Origin: Aquabacterium sp.
GTDB lineage: Bacteria > Pseudomonadota > Gammaproteobacteria > Burkholderiales > Burkholderiaceae_C
NCBI RefSeq assembly: GCF_029946005.1
Contig: NZ_JAQSDR010000040.1
Location: 58,316 to 122,315 of the forward strand
Reading direction: 5' to 3'
Length of the DNA: 64,000 nucleotides
The notes beneath the pieces are model-generated. The model saw only the letters and a program-made list of their open reading frames with translations. It did no database searches and was not told the DNA's origin. Positions 58,601 through 64,000 of the stretch are shown here, one piece after another (the stretch's first letter is position 1; each line of letters opens with the position of its first letter). The position numbers and the translations under genes are program-made.

Positions 58601-59592
58601 GTCGCGCCAACCTTGCCCGCCATGGTGCCCAGGACGGGGTGGGCCAGGGCGTTTGCGCACTGCTCGGCCAGTTGCCGCACGGCCAAGGGCAGGCGGGGAC
58701 CGAAGCCCAGCAACAAAGGTGCGTCCATCGCCACCACTCGGCGGGCGCGTCCTGCTGGTGTATCGGCCAACCCAGGCAGTCGCAGCACCCCGGCGACGCC
58801 GCCCGCCGCCTGCAAGCCTTGCTGCGTCACCAAAATCACATCGGGGGCCGCCACCATGGCCGACTCGCTGCTCAAGGCCTTGAGCCCTTTGAATTGGCGC
58901 TTCAATGGGTTGACCGCGCCGATGTAGCTCAACATGCTGTCGGCAGCGGTGTCGTCCCCCGCCACCAGCACCTGGCTGAGCGAGTGAGACATGACGAACA
59001 TCACGCTCAAAGTGCGCCCTCCCAGGCGACGCTCGTTCATCGCGCGAAGCGCCTTTACCTGTTCAGTCGATGCAAGCCAATCACGCTTGAGGCCTGCCAG
59101 CAAGGCTTGCGCTCTTGCCTGATGGCCAATGAGACCAGCGATGCTGGCCGTGCGTTCCAGAACGCCTTCGTACCTGTTTCCCGCGCTCAACGTGTGGATC
59201 TTCACGCCCGCATCGATCAATTGGCGCAACACGGCAGGAGGACCGGCATCCTCCGTGACGATCAGGTGTGTTGGCGACAAGGCAAACACCCCTTCCGCAG
59301 ACAAGGTCCGCATGTAGCCCACATTGGGCAACTTTCTCACCTCTGCGGGATAGCTGGATGTGGTGTCCACCCCCACCACATCCGCTGTGGCACCCAGGGC
59401 GAACAGCGTCTCTGTGATCGCACCGCCCACGGCCACAATCCTCATTCCGGGCGTGGCCTTCACGCGCAAGGCTGGCAAGGTCAAGGCGCATGCGGCGGCG
59501 ATGATGCGCCCGGTTGCATGGCGGCGCCGCACGCTTGTGGCGCCGCCCGATGGCGCACAAAGATTCTCTGCACGCAGGACATCCTGAAGCAT
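58597..59592 (-). CDS. hmuT: Periplasmic haem/siderophore-binding protein (HmuT type)
   Basis: Type III periplasmic binding protein of 331 residues. The N-terminus has SVRRRHATGRIIAAACALTL, a possible twin-arginine export signal. Ligand-binding body: MRIVAVGGAITETLFALGA and PNVGYMRTLSAEGVFALSPTHLI, closest in pattern to HmuT/ShuT haem-binding proteins. GGAGAAAAG precedes ATG 59592. The location beside a catecholate cluster leaves open that it binds the ferric siderophore instead. Fur-box promoter upstream. Confidence 0.87.
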   Translation of the reverse strand: MLQDVLRAENLCAPSGGATSVRRRHATGRIIAAACALTLPALRVKATPGMRIVAVGGAITETLFALGATADVVGVDTTSSYPAEVRKLPNVGYMRTLSAEGVFALSPTHLIVTEDAGPPAVLRQLIDAGVKIHTLSAGNRYEGVLERTASIAGLIGHQARAQALLAGLKRDWLASTEQVKALRAMNERRLGGRTLSVMFVMSHSLSQVLVAGDDTAADSMLSYIGAVNPLKRQFKGLKALSSESAMVAAPDVILVTQQGLQAAGGVAGVLRLPGLADTPAGRARRVVAMDAPLLLGFGPRLPLAVRQLAEQCANALAHPVLGTMAGKVGAT

Positions 59593-59628
59593 CTTTTCTC
59601 CTTTGATAGAGCACTGGTCTTCGCTTGC

Positions 59629-59657
59629 ATATTAATGCGAATAGTTCGCATTTGCAA
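59629..59657 (-). promoter_or_regulatory. Predicted hmuTUV promoter whose spacer is a Fur box
   Basis: On the minus strand, TTGCAA (59657-59652), then 17 bases, then TAATAT (59634-59629). The 17-base spacer is exactly the perfect palindrome ATGCGAA-CTA-TTCGCAT (59635-59651). It resembles the GCGAAT/ATTCGC site of the siderophore operon at 47435. Occupancy by Fur would block RNA polymerase directly, and the dyad can act on the small gene on the other side as well. Confidence 0.75.
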
Positions 59658-59705
59658 TAAAAGCATGACTCAAACAAAAGAAAATTCGGTGAACAGGGAG
59701 GCAAT

Positions 59706-59831
59706 ATGAGCACATGCCAGTCAAAACAAAAGCCCTTGAATTCACGAGGAAAATCAAGGGCTTCATGTCAACTCAAACGCGTCATGAGACGCGGTAAAGC
59801 CAGGTCACATGTGGTCGATCATCACATGTAA
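59706..59831 (+). CDS. Small 41-codon frame with strong ribosome site, divergent from hmuT
   Basis: ATG 59706 is preceded by AGGGAGG at ideal spacing and lies 55 bases from the Fur-box palindrome, so it has the layout of an iron-regulated gene. The product is short and very basic (41 residues, MSTCQSKQKPLNSRGKSR... ending VVDHHM). It could be a HemP-like haem-uptake factor that has degenerated: a MRRG..VVDHH pattern is suggestive, but the conserved C-terminal YRLRxTxxxKLILTK is absent. Alternatively a leader peptide. Low certainty of function. Confidence 0.4.
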   Translation: MSTCQSKQKPLNSRGKSRASCQLKRVMRRGKARSHVVDHHM

Positions 59832-60100
59832 ATCTGGCTACAGCCCGCGCCACACAACGCCCCTGCCCTTTGCTTGATGGCCACATCCTCCAATTTCCAC
59901 CTACTACATGTGGGATGTAATGGGACGAATTGCGCTTGCTCGTGGTTCGGCTGTCACCACTTCGTCAGGTCCGATACAACTCTATCACCCGATCGGCTGT
60001 GTCAAGACCAGCGGCCGAACACGGTGGCGGGTAGATGTAGCTGAACGCCAAATTGAACTCGCGGGGACGCACATCTGATGTCAACCCGCCGTTGCGTCTT
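59832..60100. other. Intergenic DNA without a supported gene
   Basis: Between the small divergent frame and the remnants next to the IS3 piece. On the minus strand one frame stays open from 60099 to about 59968, with protein-like composition (VRPREFNLAFSYIYPPP), and may be the tail of the remnant at 60101. No promoter, RNA or start signal is evident. Confidence 0.35.
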
Positions 60101-60369
60101 CAGCCCCGTACGGGGATCGACCGATCCATGCATGCGGGCCTGGGTAGAACGATGGCGTCGGCCACGCCACGGATGCGCAGCAGGCCTTGGCGCAACTCGG
60201 AGTGCTCTTCGGTGCGAGCCGCATCGTCCCAGACGAACGCGATCGGGGTGTTATAGCCGCTGCCCTCCGCCAAGTATGTGCTCGCATCAGCGGTGACCTC
60301 CTAGATGAGCTCGCTGATGGAGATTGTGAACACTTCAATGAAGCCCTGATGCAGCTTGGCTTTTCAAAG
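60101..60369 (-). pseudogene. Remnant of an unknown gene interrupted by an amber codon
   Basis: In one minus-strand frame the DNA reads KAKLHQGFIEVFTISISELI, then TAG at 60301-60303, then EVTADASTYLAEGSGYNTPI, AFVWDDAARTEEHSELRQGL and LRIRGVADAIVLPRP up to a TGA at 60100-60102. The stretch after the amber codon has the feel of a real alpha/beta C-terminal domain. I do not recognise it with confidence; nuclease-like folds come to mind. It abuts the 3' end of the IS3 fragment, which may have truncated it. Confidence 0.35.
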
Positions 60370-60699
60370 TCAAGATACCGCTGCTCTCGTCACCCGAGCC
60401 AGCTCGGCACGCAGGCGGCTGATCTCCATCTGCTCGGCGCTCACAGGCTTGCTGTCAGCGCCAGTGAGCTTGCCTTGGCGCTGCGCCTTGACCCAGTTGA
60501 ACTGGGTCTGTGACACCACCCCAGGGCTCTGCGCTACCGCCGCAATGCTCTGGCCGCCCTCGACTAGCCGAACGGCCTCTCGCTTGAATTCCAGCGTGTA
60601 CCGCGCCCTCGTCGATGTTGCCTTTGCTTTCGTCATTTCCGTTCTCCTTGCTTCGATTGAACCACTCAGCAAGGGATACGTTTTTCGGGGGCAAGGTCA
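60370..60699 (-). mobile_element. IS3-family insertion sequence remnant (left end and orfA)
   Basis: The outer end at 60699 reads TGACCTTGCCCCCGAAAAAC on the minus strand, an IS3-type terminal repeat. orfA follows: ATG 60636 (GGAG upstream) gives 88 codons, beginning TKAKATSTRARYTLEFKREA and VRLVEGGQSIAAVAQ, the HTH of IS3 transposase OrfA, then a leucine-zipper region EISRLRAELARVTRA. The frame ends early at 60370, and orfB with its DDE domain and the right end are absent, so the element is dead. Confidence 0.8.
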
Positions 60700-61357
60700 C
60701 ATGACCAAATGACGTATCGTTTGGCTGAGGCAGATCCAGCTCACCAGTGGGATGGATGGCGCGCAAAAGCAGAGCGTCCAAGCAAGCGTGCATTCCGCGC
60801 CGGGATGAGAGCAGCAGACCTGGCGGCGCCTGGCGGCCATCCTGTTGTAGGGCACTTTGGGTGGCCACCAGGGTGCACGCTGCAAAATTCGCAACCTTGA
60901 GCACTGCCGCCCCCTGCTACATCACCTAAAAAACTACGGCATGTTCGAGTGCTTCAATGTCAGAATCAGCAAGTGTCTGAACTAGGCGAGATAAGCTTCA
61001 GCAGCAGTTTCGTAGGCGATGCTGGGAAAACTAAGGTCCACTGGATCCCAACGTTGGTCCGCAGTTCACCTCAATCCTGTATTTTTAGGCCGACCGAAAA
61101 ATGACGAATTTATCTACTCGATAAGGATTGTTGCATGAGATAGCCAAACGTACGGGCCGGCTTACAGTCGGACACCGAGGTTTAGCAAGCGCATCGGGTA
61201 TTTGGTCAATGCCGGAGCGGTAGCTCGAGCTCGATGCGCTGCGGCTCAAGCAGAACCTGTTTTATTCCCGCATTTGCCCACGCTGACAGGGTCAAGATTT
61301 CGGCAATCTGGTCGAAATGATGATGAACTGCATATTGGTTCGTGTCTCTTTTCACAC
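60700..61357. other. About 650 bases without a supported gene
   Basis: Lies between the IS3 end and the diguanylate cyclase. Open frames exist (for example 60709-60900 plus) but none has a ribosome site or family resemblance. GATACG/CGTATC inverted ends (60675-60680 and 60713-60718) flank the IS tip. The AT-richer part from 61080 to 61200 may hold the promoter of the next gene; no good -35/-10 pair stands out. Confidence 0.4.
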
Positions 61358-63748
61358 ATGCCTTTATACCAATCTTCAACTGCCGAGCCTGCGGAGGCTA
61401 AACGCCGCGTAGCTGCTGCGGCCGCAGAAGCCCACGGGCGGGACCGTGTCCAAACTGAAGGCGTAGCCAATCACCTTTTGGCGAGTTTGTCAGGCTACGG
61501 TTTCGCAACGCTCTTTTTTTGTGTAGCGGTTCCATTGGGGCTTGCGGAGTGGCAGCAGGTTCTCGGGTGGACCGCATACAACGTCGCCGGTTTGGTCGGC
61601 CTTTATCTAGTATTAAAGGCACATGGTTCTGATCCTGTCCTGCCGCAGGTACTGCTCAAGATAAGTTCGGTTGCGGTAGCCTATATCCTGCTTGATGTGG
61701 CACGGTCTGTTGCGTTGCAGTGGCTGTGTTTGATCATCGTATTGGACATACGCCGTCTTCGTTCTGGGCAACTGATGCTCGCCGCAGCTCTGGCCGTGCT
61801 GCTACCGGTTGCTGGGCTGGTATTTCGGTGGTGCTTAGATGCCAAATCAGTCAAGCTAGCAGACGAGTTGGTCTATGTGCTTCTGTCTGCGATGACTGTG
61901 CCAATCCTGATCGCTATCTTCAAGGCTGACCGTGCCCTGAGTTGGCGCCAGCGGAAACAAAGCACCAGAATGGCCCAGACGCTGGAGCAACTCAGCGAGT
62001 TGTCTATTCGAGACGGGTTGACAGGTCTTTATAACCGCAGGCACATGCAACAGTTGCTGGACCAAGAGCAACTCCGGTGTGCCAGGTCCGGCCTTGGCTT
62101 CTCCGTGGGTATGCTGGACATCGATCTCTTCAAACGCGTCAACGACAGCTTTGGGCATGGCGTGGGCGATCTGGTACTCCGGAAGTTTGCCTATATAGCT
62201 CAGGACTTCTTCAAAGAATCACCCCACAGTGTGGGGCGATGGGGTGGGGAAGAATTTTTGTTCATCATGCCTGAAACCTCGGAGCCTGAAGCCTGCATGT
62301 TGCTGGACTCGCTGCGCGTGAGCGTGGCGGAATTTGCATGGGAACAATATCGGCCGGGCTTGAAAGTAACTTGCTCAGGTGGCGTCTCCCGACATGCGCC
62401 GACCGCTGCTATACAAAGTACCCTGTTTGCAGCCGACGCTGCACTCTATCGAGCTAAGGTAGGGGGCCGTGATCGAATAGAGCCGGGTACCACCCTGCAG
62501 CCAAGGCCATTTGAGTTGCATGGCGCCAAATCAACTGCGACCCAAGGTGTTGAGGTTGACCCATCGATGGCTACGGCAATAAGAACATTGCCGCACTACG
62601 GGCCAAATGCCCAGCCAACAGAAGTTGAATCGCAGAGATTTAGTGCCTGGCTGTCTCGCCTCATTAAGGGGCGAACGGAGCGCATGCGCAATCGGGTGTC
62701 AATGTGTCTGGTGGCCGTGCCGGCGTATGTGGCGTGGCTTGCCATGGACCTGCTGTATGCGATTCCAAATGGCGTGCTAACGCCAGCAGCGGGGTGGGCA
62801 TTCGCTGGCGCCATCGTAGTCCAAGCCGTCTTGCCCTATACCTTGATCCGCAGTGGCGTAAGTGCAAAGTTTCCAAGACCTGCGCTCGTGTTGCCTCAGA
62901 TCCTGGGCGCCAATTGCATGGCCCTGGTAGCGTATGTGTTGATCCCTGATATTCGGTCACCCGCATTGCAAGTGCTGTGTCTGTCGCTCATGTTTGGCTT
63001 TGTGGGTCTGCGTCCGAGCGAGGCGCGGATTGCGGGTCGGGTTGCCATTGGAATACTCGCCACTGCATTGATACTGATGGGGGTCTTTGGCGCTCCGGCC
63101 TTTGAATTTAGAAAGCAGTTTTTGCAAGTGTCAATGACCATTTTCATTCTCTGGCTCATCACGGATAAGTCACTTGGTTTTGGTGTGATCCGAGAACAGC
63201 TTCGTTCTGAGCGCGTGCAACTGGCTCGGGCAACTGATGAAGTTCGCTACCGCATGTCCCGCGATGTATTGACGGGACTCTTCAACCGGCAACACATGCA
63301 GCAAGTCCTTCAGGCCGAGTGTCTGCGCCATGACCAATCTGGCAGGGGCTTCAGCGTGGCCTTGATCGACCTAGACCATTTCAAGCGGATCAACGATAGC
63401 CACGGACATGAGGTCGGCGATGAGGCGCTGATTGGCTTTGCTCAGGCCGCCCAGCGTGTGCTTCGGGAAACAGACGTGATCTGTAGGTGGGGTGGAGAGG
63501 AATTTTTGGTTCTGCTTCCAGAGTCGGATCAGGACTCCGGCGGGTTTGCCGCGATTGAGCGTTTGCGTGAGCATGTTCTCTCACAATGCTACTCAAAGCG
63601 GGTCGAGGTCTTGCGCTTGAGCTTTTCTGCCGGCCTTGCCAGTCGGCTATCCGGAGAGTCACTGACTGATTTTTTGGAGCGAGCAGATCAGAATCTGTAC
63701 TTGGCAAAGGCACAGGGCAGAAACCGCTGTGTTGGCTTGGCCCAATAG
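61358..63748 (+). CDS. Membrane diguanylate cyclase with two tandem TM-GGDEF halves
   Basis: Makes cyclic di-GMP from GTP. The protein has 796 residues from ATG 61358; no ribosome site is seen and the open frame extends upstream to 61202, so the start is uncertain. Half one: 5-6 helices at 45-190, then GGDEF with GLTGLYNRRHMQQLL and GRWGGEEF near 295. Half two: helices at 455-610, then VLTGLFNRQHMQQVL and CRWGGEEF near 711. Both catalytic GG(E)EF loops look intact. The product-binding RxxD is present only in the second (RETD); the first has ESPH. No EAL domain. Base composition is somewhat less GC-rich than neighbouring genes, and the gene stands beside an IS remnant, hinting at acquisition. 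Confidence 0.88.
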   Translation: MPLYQSSTAEPAEAKRRVAAAAAEAHGRDRVQTEGVANHLLASLSGYGFATLFFCVAVPLGLAEWQQVLGWTAYNVAGLVGLYLVLKAHGSDPVLPQVLLKISSVAVAYILLDVARSVALQWLCLIIVLDIRRLRSGQLMLAAALAVLLPVAGLVFRWCLDAKSVKLADELVYVLLSAMTVPILIAIFKADRALSWRQRKQSTRMAQTLEQLSELSIRDGLTGLYNRRHMQQLLDQEQLRCARSGLGFSVGMLDIDLFKRVNDSFGHGVGDLVLRKFAYIAQDFFKESPHSVGRWGGEEFLFIMPETSEPEACMLLDSLRVSVAEFAWEQYRPGLKVTCSGGVSRHAPTAAIQSTLFAADAALYRAKVGGRDRIEPGTTLQPRPFELHGAKSTATQGVEVDPSMATAIRTLPHYGPNAQPTEVESQRFSAWLSRLIKGRTERMRNRVSMCLVAVPAYVAWLAMDLLYAIPNGVLTPAAGWAFAGAIVVQAVLPYTLIRSGVSAKFPRPALVLPQILGANCMALVAYVLIPDIRSPALQVLCLSLMFGFVGLRPSEARIAGRVAIGILATALILMGVFGAPAFEFRKQFLQVSMTIFILWLITDKSLGFGVIREQLRSERVQLARATDEVRYRMSRDVLTGLFNRQHMQQVLQAECLRHDQSGRGFSVALIDLDHFKRINDSHGHEVGDEALIGFAQAAQRVLRETDVICRWGGEEFLVLLPESDQDSGGFAAIERLREHVLSQCYSKRVEVLRLSFSAGLASRLSGESLTDFLERADQNLYLAKAQGRNRCVGLAQ

Positions 63749-64000
63749 CCCCAAGCGTGTTGGCGCCGACCGAAAACGCGGTGCCGAGGTGGCTGCCAAA
63801 CGCTCCGCACTGGTGGAAGCTGCCGATGCAGGACGCCAGTTGGAGGCGCCTTCCGAGATTGCTCGGCATTCAATTCCTGGGCGTTCGCCTAAGCGCTGAT
63901 GATGTGGCGCGCTGTATCTGCTACGTGGCCCAGCGGCCGAATCTCCGTAAGCGTCCAGCAAACACATGTTGACATCCCGTCAACAGCCTGGAATCAGGCG
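63749..64000. other. Right-end stretch without a confident gene
   Basis: After the cyclase stop one plus frame (63757-63972) and another ending at 63900 stay open, but neither has a start signal or recognisable family. The window ends before any clear gene. Confidence 0.35.

Noticed and set aside
59706..59831. Firm call of the small frame as hemP.
   Set aside because: The conserved HemP C-terminal motif is missing; only position and a loose pattern support it, so it is listed as unknown.

Overview
The window is high-GC DNA from the chromosome of a betaproteobacterium, most likely a Burkholderiales species of the Comamonadaceae type. The evidence is the housekeeping block (accA-tilS-lysC next to tRNA-Ser, cysS beside an AlkA-type glycosylase, tandem cyclophilins beside lpxH, clpS-clpA beside a cold-shock gene) and accessory families typical of that group. 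No phage or plasmid backbone is visible; one IS3-family remnant lies near the right end.

Layout. 1-15 kb is core metabolism: a 5'-truncated flavohemoglobin, tRNA-Ser(GCT), lysC, tilS, accA, a DNA glycosylase, cysS, a periplasmic TPR protein and an L,D-transpeptidase that share a C-terminal domain type, two cyclophilins, lpxH, clpA, clpS and a cold-shock gene. 15-17.5 kb holds a two-partner-secretion type outer-membrane transporter with an unusual 176-residue secreted repeat protein downstream. 17.7-26 kb is a metal-resistance block: chrA, cueR-copA with a CueR operator facing copZ, then a CusF-like protein, a multicopper oxidase, a TolC-type lipoprotein and small His/Cys-rich proteins.

26-41 kb reads as a sulfide-handling region. 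A BigR-type sensor is divergent from a persulfide dioxygenase and leads a DUF442-DUF2892 pair. A complete cytochrome bd operon (cydP-A-B-X-ybgE), whose oxidase class resists sulfide, is divergent from a PAS/sigma-54 activator carrying three clustered cysteines. Next come a sulfide:quinone oxidoreductase, TolC, TrxC, DUF2892, an RND pump and its adaptor in one run under an ArsR-family regulator. The model that SQR feeds quinol to the bd oxidase while persulfide is removed by dioxygenase, thioredoxin and possibly efflux is inference.

41.3-44.2 kb is eroding DNA with deletion-damaged genes. 44.2-59.8 kb is an iron-acquisition cluster: exporter and TonB receptor divergent from a 2,3-dihydroxybenzoate siderophore operon (isochorismate synthase, DHB-AMP ligase, isochorismatase-carrier, a C-A-T-TE synthetase, EntA-type dehydrogenase), then DUF2218 and an HmuTUV-type importer. 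Two palindromic Fur-box-like sites sit in the promoters. The synthetase specificity residues read D-A-E-D-I-G-T-V-I-K, which does not match the serine code of EntF and looks lysine-like, so an azotochelin-type bis-catecholate is the leading guess. 59.8-61.3 kb is remnant DNA, and 61.4-63.7 kb encodes a diguanylate cyclase made of two tandem membrane-plus-GGDEF halves.
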